This document shows, piece after piece, positions 6,791-13,794 of a DNA stretch of 14,458 nucleotides. The translations under genes were made by a program, and so were the position numbers. Numbering within the stretch: the stretch's first letter is position 1; the number at the start of each line of letters is the position of its first letter. This DNA comes from CAMLFJ01 sp040902305. Lineage in GTDB: Bacteria > Methylomirabilota > Methylomirabilia > Rokubacteriales > CSP1-6. The stretch covers positions 1 to 14,458 of the forward strand of contig JBBDXN010000140.1 in NCBI GenBank assembly GCA_040902305.1, written 5' to 3'. The notes beneath the pieces are model-generated. The model made no database searches. It was not told the origin of the DNA and saw nothing but the letters and a program-made list of their open reading frames with translations.

Positions 6791-6809
6791 GGGCTCTCTC
6801 CTGTCCGCG

Positions 6810-6818
6810 TGCGATAAT
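6810..6818 (+). promoter_or_regulatory. Extended -10 promoter of the lipoprotein gene (leaderless)
   Basis: TGC followed by GATAAT (6813-6818; 5 of 6 to TATAAT) forms an extended -10. Only 7 nt separate it from the ATG at 6826, so the transcription start should coincide with the start codon. There is no ribosome site. The -35 position (6790-6795) matches only 3 of 6. Confidence 0.6.
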
Positions 6819-6819
6819 A
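6814..6819 (-). promoter_or_regulatory. -10 element of the protoglobin gene, overlapping the divergent -10
   Basis: On the minus strand these bases read TATTAT (5 of 6 to TATAAT). A start near 6807 would give a leader of about 17 nt containing AGGAG before the protoglobin ATG (6790). No convincing -35 was found. Five of its six bases are shared with the plus-strand -10. Confidence 0.45.
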
Positions 6820-6825
6820 CCGTGC

Positions 6826-7341
6826 ATGCGAGCCAAGGTCGCGGCTGCGATGCTGGCGGTGACGCTGGGGGCCTGCTCCTCCGCCTCGTCGAGCCTACCC
6901 TACAAGCCCGAGGTGCAGCCGCCGGGCGCCACCATCTCCGCGGCCTACACGATCGTGGCCGACCGCCTCCGCGTGGAGATCGAGAGCGGCGGCCGGCGGC
7001 TCGAGCGGGCCCAGATCGTGAAGCCCGACGGCGCCGTGCTGGAGGCCCAGACCATCGAGTACACCCCGGCCAGCGGAGGCGGCGGCAGTCCGGTCGGGAT
7101 CGGCATCGGGATCGGCAGCTTCGGCGGACTGGGCGGCGGGGTGAGCACGGGAGTCGGCGTCTCCACCGGCACGACCGTGGGCGGCGGGGGCTCCTCCGGC
7201 GTCGGGTCGAGCATCGCCTCGTTCCCCCTCGCCCAGGCCGGTCCGGGGCCGTGGCGGGTGCGCGTCAAGCTGCAGGGTACCGATCCGGCCGACGTCCTGG
7301 TCGGCGAGCCCGTGGGAAGCCCGAAGCCGGCCCCCCGCTGA
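6826..7341 (+). CDS. Glycine-rich lipoprotein
   Basis: 171 aa. The N-terminus MRAKVAAAMLAVTLGAC is a lipoprotein signal with lipobox LGAC and lipidation at Cys17; Ser18 at +2 favours outer-membrane sorting. The first mature half (about 28-80) looks like a small beta domain (ISAAYTIVADRLRVEIES). A Gly/Ser/Val-rich low-complexity stretch (84-129) with GIGIGIG and GVSTGVGVSTG repeats follows, then a short beta-like tail (FPLAQAGPGPWRVRVKL). No named family is recognised. The gene starts directly after an extended -10 with no ribosome site, so it is probably leaderless. It is divergent from the protoglobin gene, and its stop overlaps the first base of an inverted repeat bordering the assembly gap. 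The role may be structural or binding at the cell envelope; unknown. Confidence 0.82.
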   Translation: MRAKVAAAMLAVTLGACSSASSSLPYKPEVQPPGATISAAYTIVADRLRVEIESGGRRLERAQIVKPDGAVLEAQTIEYTPASGGGGSPVGIGIGIGSFGGLGGGVSTGVGVSTGTTVGGGGSSGVGSSIASFPLAQAGPGPWRVRVKLQGTDPADVLVGEPVGSPKPAPR

Positions 7342-7379
7342 CCGCGGGCCCCCCNNNNNNNNNNTGGCGGGCCCGCGGT
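7341..7379. terminator. Inverted repeat flanking a 10-N assembly gap (possible bidirectional terminator)
   Basis: ACCGCGGGCCC (7341-7351) is the exact reverse complement of GGGCCCGCGGT (7369-7379). Ten Ns (7355-7364) lie between. The position, between the 3' ends of two convergent genes, suits a terminator hairpin, and its strength may explain why the assembly broke here. The true length of the gap is not known. Confidence 0.45.
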
Positions 7380-8293
7380 GACGTTGGGGTGATGCCCGCG
7401 GGCCGCCGCCCTTCCATCTCCTCCAGCGTGCGCGGCCAGTCCTGCCGCAGGAGCCGCGAGAGCGCGCGGTCGGCCAGGAGCCGCCCCGCGGTCTGACAGT
7501 GCGCGCAGTAGTTGGTCTCGTTCTCGGCGTGCACGATGCGCTGCACCGGCGCGCCGCAGTCGGGGCAGGGCTTGCCATAGCGGCCGTGCACCGCCATCCC
7601 GGGGCGGAACGCGGTGACGCCTTCCGGGAATGCGCCGCCCGCCTCCCTCCGCAGCCGCTCGGTCCAGTCGGTCAGCGTGGCCTTGGCCGCCTCGAAGAGC
7701 TGCGCGGACTCCTGGTCCGAGAGCCGGCGCGTCATGCGCACCGGCGAGAGCCGCGCCCGGTGCAGGATCTCGTCCGCGTAGGCATTGCCGATGCCGCTCA
7801 GGAGGCGCGGGTCGGTCAGCGTCCGCTTGAGGGTATGGGACTCGCGGGTGAGCGCGGCGCGGAAGGCGGCGAGGTCGGCCGCGAACAGCTCGAGGCCGCC
7901 CGGATCGTGCGCGGCCAGCGCGGCCTCGCCGCGGATCAGGTGGATCGCCGCGCGGCGCTTCGAGCCCGCCTCGGTGAGGGTGAGCGTGCCGGTGGAGAAA
8001 TCGAGCGCGGCCAGCCCGATCTTGCCGGGCAGCTTCGCGCCGGCCTCCTTCCAGTGCAGCCGGCCCGCGATCATGAGGTGGAGGAGGACGAAGAGCTCGC
8101 CCTCGAGCGCGATCACGAGCCGCTTGCCCAGGCGGCGGAGGCCGGTCACCGCGCCTCCGGCCACCCCCGCGGGCGAGGGATCCACCGAGCGCAGCACGAA
8201 GGGATTGGCGAGCCGGATACGCTCGAGCCGCGCGCCGCGGACGCGCGCGTCGAGCGCTTCGAGATACACGGTGACGTCGGGCAGCTCGGGCAT
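7365..8293 (-). CDS. Fpg/Nei family DNA glycosylase, 3' end lost in assembly gap
   Basis: At least 309 aa; no stop occurs before the N gap, so the C-terminus is unresolved. Bifunctional DNA glycosylase/AP lyase family for excision of oxidised bases. The N-terminal MPELPD gives catalytic Pro2 and Glu3, and Lys57 (RRLGKRL) is in the canonical place. LMIAGRL (73-79) and the helix-two-turn-helix LLSGIGNAYADEIL (164-177) follow, then a zinc finger Cys243-x2-Cys246...Cys263-x2-Cys266. The usual zinc-finger arginine (Arg258 in E. coli Fpg) is Asn258 here (HAENETNYC), so this is a variant clade rather than a classical MutM. There is no Shine-Dalgarno; a TACACT -10 at 8312-8307 implies a leader of about 6 nt. 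The segment beyond ~295 (GRRPAGITPTSPRAR) is outside the family's core. It is divergent from oligopeptidase B. Confidence 0.9.
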
Positions 8294-8306
8294 GGGGGAT
8301 CGCGTC

Positions 8307-8336
8307 AGTGTAGGGACCGAGCGCGCGGCCGCGCAA
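8307..8336 (-). promoter_or_regulatory. Putative promoter of the DNA glycosylase gene
   Basis: Minus-strand TACACT (8312-8307; 4 of 6) lies 13 nt before the ATG at 8293, and TTGCGC (8336-8331; 3 of 6) sits 18 nt further upstream. The implied leader is about 6 nt, too short for a ribosome site, and none is seen. This is weaker evidence than for the other promoters. Confidence 0.35.
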
Positions 8337-8348
8337 GCGGCGGGCCTG

Positions 8349-8357
8349 TGGTACGGT
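8349..8357 (+). promoter_or_regulatory. Extended -10 promoter of oligopeptidase B (leaderless)
   Basis: TGG followed by TACGGT (8352-8357), which is TGnTAnnnT, then exactly 7 nt to the ATG at 8365. No -35 and no ribosome site are visible. The spacing is the same as for the lipoprotein gene. Confidence 0.5.
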
Positions 8358-8364
8358 GCGGGCC

Positions 8365-10479
8365 ATGTCCGCCACCCCCTCGGTCGCCAGGCCCCCGGTC
8401 GGCCCGCCCCCGGTCGCCCCGAAGATCCCCAAGACCGACGTCATTCATGGGGAGGTGCGCCAGGACGACTACTTCTGGATGCGGAGCAAGGAGGACCCGG
8501 AGGTCATCGCCTATCTGACCGCGGAGAACGCTTACGCGGACGAGGTGATGAAGCCCACCGTGGCCTTCCAGGAGTCGCTCTATGCCGAGATGCTGGCGCG
8601 GATCAAGGAGGACGACCAGAGCGTGCCCTACCGCCTGCGCGGCTACTTCCACTACTCGCGCACCGAGAAGGGCAAGCAGTACCCGATCTACTGTCGCAAG
8701 GCCGGGAGCCTGGAGGCGCCCGAGCAGGTGATGCTCGACCTCAACCAGCTCGCCGAGGGGCACCCGTTCCTGGCCCTGGGCGCGGCCACCGTGAGCGACG
8801 ACGGCCGGCGGCTCGCCTACACCACGGATGTGACCGGCTTCCGCGAGTACACGCTCCACGTGAAGGACCTCGAGACCGGCGCGCTGTTGCCCGACCGCGT
8901 CGAGAAGGTGAGCGCGGTGGCGTGGGCCGCGGACGGCGAGACCCTCTTCTACGTCACCGAGGACGAGGCCAAGCGCCCGTACCGGCTGCACCGCCATCGC
9001 CTGGGCGCGGCGGTGGCCGACCTGCTGCACGAGGAGCCGGACGCCCTCTTCCGCGTCCACGTGGGCCGCTCGCGGAGCCTGGCCTACCTCTTCCTGATCT
9101 CGGGCAGCTTCACGACCACCGAGGTGCGCTACCTGCCCGCCGCCGACCCGGGCGGGCCCTGGCGCATGCTGCTACCGCGGGAGCAGGACCACGAGTACCA
9201 GGTGGATCACGGCATAGGCCCGGACGGCGACCTGTTCTACATCCGCACCAACCGGGGCGGGCTCCGGAATTTCCGGCTGGTGACCGCGCCGGTGGCCGAT
9301 CCGCATCCGGACCGCTGGCGCGAGCTGATCCCCCATCGCCCCGACGTGATGCTCGAGGACGTCGACGTCTTCGCCCAGCACTACGTCGTCCACGAGCGCG
9401 AGGACGGGCTGATCCGGCTGCGCGTCACCGACGCCCGCTCCGGCGCGCACCATCACGTGCAGTTCCCGGAGCCCACCTACGACCTGAGCTCGGACGCCAA
9501 CGCGGAGTTCGAGACCGGGGCGTATCGGCTCCGCTACCAGTCGCTGATCACGCCGGCGTCCGTGTTCGACTACGATATCGCGGGGCGGCGCCTGCTGCTC
9601 TTGAAGCAGGCGGAGGTGCTGGGGGGCTACGATCCCACCCGGTACGCCTCCGAGCGGGTCCACGCCACCGCCGGCGACGGCACGCGGGTCGCGATCTCGC
9701 TGGTGCGCCGCGCCGAGGCCCCCCGCGACGGCTCGAACCCGATGCTGCTCGCGGGCTACGGCGCCTACGGGTTCCCGTACCCGGCGGGCTTCTCGTCCAA
9801 CCGGCTGAGCCTGCTCGACCGCGGGGTCAGCGTGGCCATCGCCCATATCCGGGGCGGGGGCGAGCTGGGCAAGCGCTGGCACGACGAAGCCCGCATGATG
9901 AACAAGCGCAACACGTTCACCGACTTCGTCGCGGCCGCCGACTTCCTGGCCCGGAGCGGCTACACCGCGCCGGATCGCCTGATCATCGAGGGCGGCAGCG
10001 CGGGCGGGCTGCTGATGGGCGCGGTGCTCAACCTGCGTCCCGACTGCTGCGCGGCCGCGGTGCTGCGGGTGCCGTTCGTGGACGTGATCAACACGATGCT
10101 GGACGAGTCGCTGCCGCTCACGGTGGGCGAGTTCGAGGAGTGGGGCAATCCGAAGATCCGCGAGCACTATGAGTACATGAAGAGCTACTGCCCCTACACC
10201 AACCTGGACGCGCGCCCCTACCCCGCGCTGCTCGTCAAGACCTCGCTGAACGACAGCCAGGTCATGTACTGGGAGCCCGCGAAGTACGTCGCGCGGATGC
10301 GGGCGCTCGGCACCGCGGTGGTGCCGCCCGTGTTCAAGATCAACATGGAGGCCGGCCACGGCGGCGCCTCCGGCCGCTACGACTACCTTCGCGAGATCGC
10401 CTTCGACTACGCCTTCATCCTCACCCGTCTCTCCTCGTTCCTGACACCCTCTCCCCCCTTGGGGGAGAGGGCAGGGTGA
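8365..10479 (+). CDS. ptrB: Oligopeptidase B (S9A prolyl oligopeptidase family)
   Basis: 704 aa. A serine peptidase cleaving short peptides after basic residues, normally cytosolic. The N-terminal propeller begins with DDYFWMRSKEDPEVIAYL. The catalytic triad is complete: Ser545 in GGSAGG, Asp630 in NDSQVMYWEP and His665 in EAGHGGASGRY. The spacings (85 and 35) equal those I recall for E. coli protease II (532/617/652). The ATG at 8365 was chosen over an in-frame GTG at 8356, because an extended -10 ends at 8357 and the transcript would begin at about the ATG. The last ten residues, PSPPLGERAG, are encoded by a repeat element; the native family C-terminus probably ended near FDYAFIL. Its TGA overlaps the GTG of the downstream kinase gene (GTGA). 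Confidence 0.95.
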   Translation: MSATPSVARPPVGPPPVAPKIPKTDVIHGEVRQDDYFWMRSKEDPEVIAYLTAENAYADEVMKPTVAFQESLYAEMLARIKEDDQSVPYRLRGYFHYSRTEKGKQYPIYCRKAGSLEAPEQVMLDLNQLAEGHPFLALGAATVSDDGRRLAYTTDVTGFREYTLHVKDLETGALLPDRVEKVSAVAWAADGETLFYVTEDEAKRPYRLHRHRLGAAVADLLHEEPDALFRVHVGRSRSLAYLFLISGSFTTTEVRYLPAADPGGPWRMLLPREQDHEYQVDHGIGPDGDLFYIRTNRGGLRNFRLVTAPVADPHPDRWRELIPHRPDVMLEDVDVFAQHYVVHEREDGLIRLRVTDARSGAHHHVQFPEPTYDLSSDANAEFETGAYRLRYQSLITPASVFDYDIAGRRLLLLKQAEVLGGYDPTRYASERVHATAGDGTRVAISLVRRAEAPRDGSNPMLLAGYGAYGFPYPAGFSSNRLSLLDRGVSVAIAHIRGGGELGKRWHDEARMMNKRNTFTDFVAAADFLARSGYTAPDRLIIEGGSAGGLLMGAVLNLRPDCCAAAVLRVPFVDVINTMLDESLPLTVGEFEEWGNPKIREHYEYMKSYCPYTNLDARPYPALLVKTSLNDSQVMYWEPAKYVARMRALGTAVVPPVFKINMEAGHGGASGRYDYLREIAFDYAFILTRLSSFLTPSPPLGERAG

Positions 10480-10503
10480 GGGGGAGAGGGCAGGGTGAGG
10501 GGG
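10447..10503. repeat. GC-rich tandem/inverted repeat supplying a stop and a start codon
   Basis: The 19-bp unit GGGGGAGAGGGCAGGGTGA occurs twice head to tail (10461-10479 and 10480-10498) and is followed by five more Gs. Just before it, CCCTCTCCCCC (10447-10457) is the inverse of GGGGGAGAGGG (10461-10471), giving an 11-bp stem with a 3-nt loop. The CCCTCTCCCC...GGGGAGAGGGCAGGGTGAGGG pattern is, from memory, a dispersed intergenic repeat in several high-GC bacteria. Here it encodes the end of oligopeptidase B and the beginning of the next gene. Confidence 0.8.
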
Positions 10504-11546
10504 CTACGCACACGGCGAACGTCGCCCCGGGCTTCCTCGCGTACCTCCGCGCCGCTCTTCGCGCCCCCGATCTCGCCTACGCCGACCCGCCCGTCGCCAT
10601 CACCGGCGGCTACGACACCCGCATCTTCGCTTTCCGCCTGAGCGCCGCCCCGGCGGCGTGGTCGGGCTCGCTCATCCTCCGCATGCTGAGCCCGACGCAG
10701 GACCCGCAGCGCGCGCTGCGTGAGCGCGCCACCCAGAACGCCCTCGCCGCGCTGGGCTATCCCGTCCCGCGCGTGCTCACCGCCTGCGCCGACCGCGGGC
10801 CCCTGGGCGCCGGCTTCCTCGTGATGGAGCGGGCTCCCGGTCGGCCGCTCCTGGAAGCGCGCCCCCCCCGGATGGGCCGCGCCCACGCCGAGGCCCACGC
10901 GCGCCTGCACGCGCTCAACCCCGAGGCGCTCCTCCGCGCGCTGGACGACGAAGGCCGGGCGGCCGGATGGAGCTTCGATCGCGACACGGTCAGCTTCGAG
11001 GGGCATCTGGCATCGCTCGATTCGCGCATACGGCAGTCCAAGCTCGCGGGACTCGCGGACGGCCTGCGCTGGCTCTCCGAGCACCGCCCGGGAGCGCGGG
11101 CGGCGCGCGTGATCTGCCACGGCGACTTCCACCCGCAGAACCTGCTGGCGCTGGACGGGCGGGTGACCGCGGTGCTCGACTGGCCCAACGTGATCGTGGC
11201 CGAGCCGGAATGCGACGTGGCCGCGACCCGCGTCATCCTCACGCTGACGCCGGTCGCGCTGTTCCCGGTGCCGGCCGCGCTGCGCCCGGTCGTGGCCGCG
11301 CTGCGCCGGGCCCTGGCCCTGCGCTATCTGGCGGTCTACCGGCGGTCGCGCCCGCTCGATCCGGCGCGCCTGCGGTACTTCGAGGCCGCCGGCTGCATGC
11401 GGGGGCTGGTGCGCACCGCGGAAGCGCGGGTGGCCGGCGCGGCGGCGGAGAACCCGCTCGATGCCTCGTCGTTCGGCGAGCGGCTCGCGGCCCGCTTCGC
11501 GCGGATCAGCGGGGTGCCGGTGCCGCTGCCGCCCCGTCCCGGCTGA
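10476..11546 (+). CDS. Aminoglycoside phosphotransferase (APH)-family kinase
   Basis: 356 aa. A small-molecule kinase of the APH/choline-kinase fold; the substrate is not evident and antibiotic resistance should not be assumed. A nucleotide-binding strand region is at 41-70 (ITGGYDTRIFAFRL...LILRM). VMERAPGRPLL (116-126) is hinge-like. The catalytic Brenner loop is CHGDFHPQN (214-222) and the metal-binding Asp235 is in AVLDWPNV. The APH lid motif and DxD are otherwise ordinary. The only in-frame start is GTG 10476, inside the repeat and overlapping the TGA of oligopeptidase B; GGAGAGGG in the repeat may act as its ribosome site. The first ~13 residues, MRGRGQGEGATHT, are therefore repeat-derived. 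Native family similarity seems to begin at GFLAYLRAAL, so an ancestral start may have been lost. An internal alternative start was not found upstream of this point. Confidence 0.85.
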   Translation: MRGRGQGEGATHTANVAPGFLAYLRAALRAPDLAYADPPVAITGGYDTRIFAFRLSAAPAAWSGSLILRMLSPTQDPQRALRERATQNALAALGYPVPRVLTACADRGPLGAGFLVMERAPGRPLLEARPPRMGRAHAEAHARLHALNPEALLRALDDEGRAAGWSFDRDTVSFEGHLASLDSRIRQSKLAGLADGLRWLSEHRPGARAARVICHGDFHPQNLLALDGRVTAVLDWPNVIVAEPECDVAATRVILTLTPVALFPVPAALRPVVAALRRALALRYLAVYRRSRPLDPARLRYFEAAGCMRGLVRTAEARVAGAAAENPLDASSFGERLAARFARISGVPVPLPPRPG

Positions 11547-11549
11547 CCG

Positions 11550-11558
11550 TGCTACCAT
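11550..11558 (+). promoter_or_regulatory. Extended -10 promoter of the amidase gene
   Basis: TGC followed by TACCAT (11553-11558) fits TGnTAnnnT, 4 nt past the kinase stop. Unlike the other sites it leaves a leader of about 31 nt, which contains the ribosome site GGAGG (11587-11591) 4 nt before the ATG. No -35 is recognisable. Confidence 0.5.
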
Positions 11559-11595
11559 TCCCCGCGGCAGCCGATCACCCCGCTCCGGAGGCCTC

Positions 11596-13002
11596 ATGAA
11601 CGCGACCGATCTCGCCTACACGCCCGCCACCCTGCTCATCCCCCGCATCCGGTCGAAGGCGCTGTCGCCGGTGGAGCTGACGCGCGCGGTGCTGGAGCGC
11701 ATCGAGCAGGTGAATCCGACGCTGAACGCGTTCGGCACCGTGACCGCGGAGTCGGCGCGCACCGCCGCCCGCGCCGCCGAGGAGGCCGTGATGGAGGGCG
11801 GGCGGCTCGGGCCGCTTCACGGCATCCCGGTCTCGATCAAGGACCTCGGGCTGGTGCAGGGCGTGCCGGCGCGCTTCGGCTCCTTCGTCTTCGAGAAGCG
11901 CATTGGCGAGGTGGATGCCCCGTTCGTGCGGCGGCTCCGGGAGGCGGGCGCCATCCTCACCGGCAAGACCACCACGCCGGAGTTCGGCTGGAAGGCCCTC
12001 GGCGACAGCCCGCTCACCGGCATCACGCGCAATCCGTGGAATACGGGCATGACGTCGGGCGGCTCGAGCGCCGGGGCCGGCGCGGCGACCGCGGCCGGGC
12101 TGGGACCGCTCCACCAGGGCTCGGACGGCGCGGGCTCGGTGCGGGTCCCCTCGGCCTTCTGCGGCATCTACGGGCTCAAGCCCACCTTTGGCCGCGTGCC
12201 GATGTGGCCGGTGTCCAACACCGACAGCGCCTCGCACGTGGGCCCCATGACGCGCACGGTGGCCGACGCGGCGCTGATGCTGGCGGTGATGGCGGGGCCG
12301 GATGACTGGGACCGCCAGTCGCTCGATGCGCCGCCCGCCGACTACGTCGGCCGGCTGCACGACGGCATCAAGGGCCTGCGCGTGGGGTGGAGTCTCGACC
12401 TCGGCTGCCTCCAGGTGGATCCCGAGGTGGGGCAGGTGGCGAAGCGGGCGGCGCTCGCGTTCCAGGAGCTGGGCTGCACGGTCGAGGAGGCGAAGGTGAG
12501 CCTCCCGGACGCGACCGAGATGATCCACCTGATGTGGAACGCGCACTACGCGGGCAACTACGGCCAGTTCCTCGACGAGTTCCGCTCCCGCATGGATCCG
12601 GGGCTGGTCGCCGCCCTCGAGGACGGCCGCCGCTACTCCGCGGAAGCCTACGTGGCGATGCGCGGCCGCAAGTACGCGTATTGCGACGCGGTGCGGGCGC
12701 TGTTCGACACGTACGACCTGCTACTGACCCCGACCGTGTCGGTGGCGGCCTTCGAGGTCGGGCGGCTCAATCCGGTGGGTTTCCCGCAGCATGCGTGGGA
12801 CTGGTTCCCGTGGGCCGGCTTCAGCTACCCGTTCAACTTCACCGGCCAGCCCGCGGCCACCGTGCCCGCCGGCTTCACCGCCGCCGGCATGCCGGTGGGG
12901 CTGCAGATCGTCGGCCGCCGCCTGGCCGATCTCCAGGTGCTGCAGGCCTCGGCCGCCTTCGAGCAGGCGCGGCCGTGGGCCGAGAAGCGGCCCGCGGTCT
13001 GA
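11596..13002 (+). CDS. Amidase signature family hydrolase
   Basis: 468 aa. An amidase-signature enzyme hydrolysing a carboxamide; the substrate is unknown. The Ser-cisSer-Lys triad is intact: Lys82 (VSIKDL), cis-Ser157 in SGGSSAGAG and nucleophile Ser181 in GSDGAGSVRVPSAFCG. The spacings of 75 and 24 equal those of FAAH and GatA. The C-terminal half has NFTGQPAATVPAGF (415-428) and GMPVGLQIVGRR (433-444), as in the family. No signal peptide, so cytosolic. GatA is unlikely: there is no gatB or gatC beside it and the central SSAGAG differs. The ATG follows GGAGG and its own extended -10, so it is probably not cotranscribed with the kinase upstream. An 8-bp hairpin (12988-12995 with 13003-13010) holds its stop codon in the loop. 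Confidence 0.92.
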   Translation: MNATDLAYTPATLLIPRIRSKALSPVELTRAVLERIEQVNPTLNAFGTVTAESARTAARAAEEAVMEGGRLGPLHGIPVSIKDLGLVQGVPARFGSFVFEKRIGEVDAPFVRRLREAGAILTGKTTTPEFGWKALGDSPLTGITRNPWNTGMTSGGSSAGAGAATAAGLGPLHQGSDGAGSVRVPSAFCGIYGLKPTFGRVPMWPVSNTDSASHVGPMTRTVADAALMLAVMAGPDDWDRQSLDAPPADYVGRLHDGIKGLRVGWSLDLGCLQVDPEVGQVAKRAALAFQELGCTVEEAKVSLPDATEMIHLMWNAHYAGNYGQFLDEFRSRMDPGLVAALEDGRRYSAEAYVAMRGRKYAYCDAVRALFDTYDLLLTPTVSVAAFEVGRLNPVGFPQHAWDWFPWAGFSYPFNFTGQPAATVPAGFTAAGMPVGLQIVGRRLADLQVLQASAAFEQARPWAEKRPAV

Positions 13003-13015
13003 GCGGGCCGGCACG

Positions 13016-13120
13016 ATGTGGATCATGATCTCGGGGCCGTATCGCTCCGGCGCCGCCACCGCGGACGCGCGCGCCCGAAACCTGGCCGAGATGAATCGCG
13101 CCGCGCCGGGAGCCCGATGA
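13016..13120 (+). pseudogene. Truncated 5' remnant of a DUF4406-like gene
   Basis: A 34-codon frame, MWIMISGPYRSGAATADARA then RNLAEMNRAAPGAR. It closely resembles the N-terminus of the DUF4406/nucleoside 2-deoxyribosyltransferase-like family, which as I recall begins with ILISGPYRSG and continues through a helix of the NL..MN.AA type into FRxGHxP and an active-site region. All of that later part is missing; its place is taken by the start of the HAD gene. The frame stops in ATGA, the A-T-G being the HAD start codon. It may still be translated as a leader peptide coupling to that gene. The homology is recalled, not searched. Confidence 0.55.
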
Positions 13121-13785
13121 GCGCCGACCGTCTCTACGACGTCATCACCTTCGACTGCTACGGCACGCTCATCGACTGGGACGGCGGCATCGCGGGCGCG
13201 TTCGCGCAGGCCGTCGCGGAGACGGGCGGCCGGCTCGACCCCGGCCACGTCTTCGAGGCCTACGAGAAGATCGAGGCCGCGGTCGAGGCCGAGCGTTACC
13301 GGAGCTATCGCGAGGTGCTCACCGAGAGCACGCGCCGCGTCGCCGGTCAGCTCGCCTGGGAGCTGGCCGAGTCGCGCGCGGGCTTCCTGGCCGAGAGCCT
13401 GCCGTCCTGGATCCCGTTCCCGGACACCAACGCGGCGCTCGAGCGCCTCTTCAAGGCCGGCTACCAGCTCGGCATCCTCTCCAACGTGGACGACGACCTG
13501 CTGGCGGGAACGCGGAAGCACTTCACGGTGCCGTTCGACCTGGTCGTGACCGCCCAGCAGGTGCGCGCCTACAAGCCGGCCGACGGGCACTTCGTGACCG
13601 CGCGCGAGCGCATCGGCGGCCGGCGATGGCTGCACGCCGCGCAGAGCCATTTCCACGACGTGACGCCGGCCCGGCGGCACGGCATCCCGACGGCCTGGAT
13701 CAACCGCAAGCACCTGGTCCGGGGGGAGCCGCGCCCCGATCGCGAGCTCTCCACGCTCACCGAGCTGGCCGACTGGCTGGCCTAG
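13117..13785 (+). CDS. HAD-like hydrolase, haloacid dehalogenase type II-like
   Basis: 222 aa. HAD superfamily, L-2-haloacid dehalogenase (type II)-like. The nucleophile Asp13 is in TFDCYGTLIDW, motif II is Ser122-Asn123 in ILSNVDDD, motif III is Lys153 in YKPADGHF, and the motif IV region is AQSHFHDVTPARRHG (175-189, with Ser177 and Asp181). The cap lies between about 25 and 95. Whether the substrate is a haloacid or a phosphate ester cannot be read from sequence; many annotated 'dehalogenases' of this type are untested. Cytosolic. The ATG was chosen because GGGAG lies 5 nt upstream and family similarity begins right after. It overlaps the stop of the truncated DUF4406-like frame. YqeY starts 9 nt downstream, so the two are probably cotranscribed. 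Confidence 0.88.
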   Translation: MSADRLYDVITFDCYGTLIDWDGGIAGAFAQAVAETGGRLDPGHVFEAYEKIEAAVEAERYRSYREVLTESTRRVAGQLAWELAESRAGFLAESLPSWIPFPDTNAALERLFKAGYQLGILSNVDDDLLAGTRKHFTVPFDLVVTAQQVRAYKPADGHFVTARERIGGRRWLHAAQSHFHDVTPARRHGIPTAWINRKHLVRGEPRPDRELSTLTELADWLA

Positions 13786-13794
13786 AGGATCTCC

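Noticed and set aside
7265..7364. Extension of the DNA glycosylase through the Ns into the lipoprotein
   Set aside because: The reading frame across Ns is meaningless, and the continued peptide is antisense to the lipoprotein. The end was left open at the gap.
10476..11546. Antibiotic-resistance kinase
   Set aside because: Only the general APH fold is visible, and this fold covers many small-molecule kinases. No subtype-specific feature supports resistance.
11596..13002. Amidase as GatA, given the nearby YqeY (GatB-like)
   Set aside because: No gatB or gatC is present, and YqeY is a stand-alone family. The amidase core fits generic amidases better.
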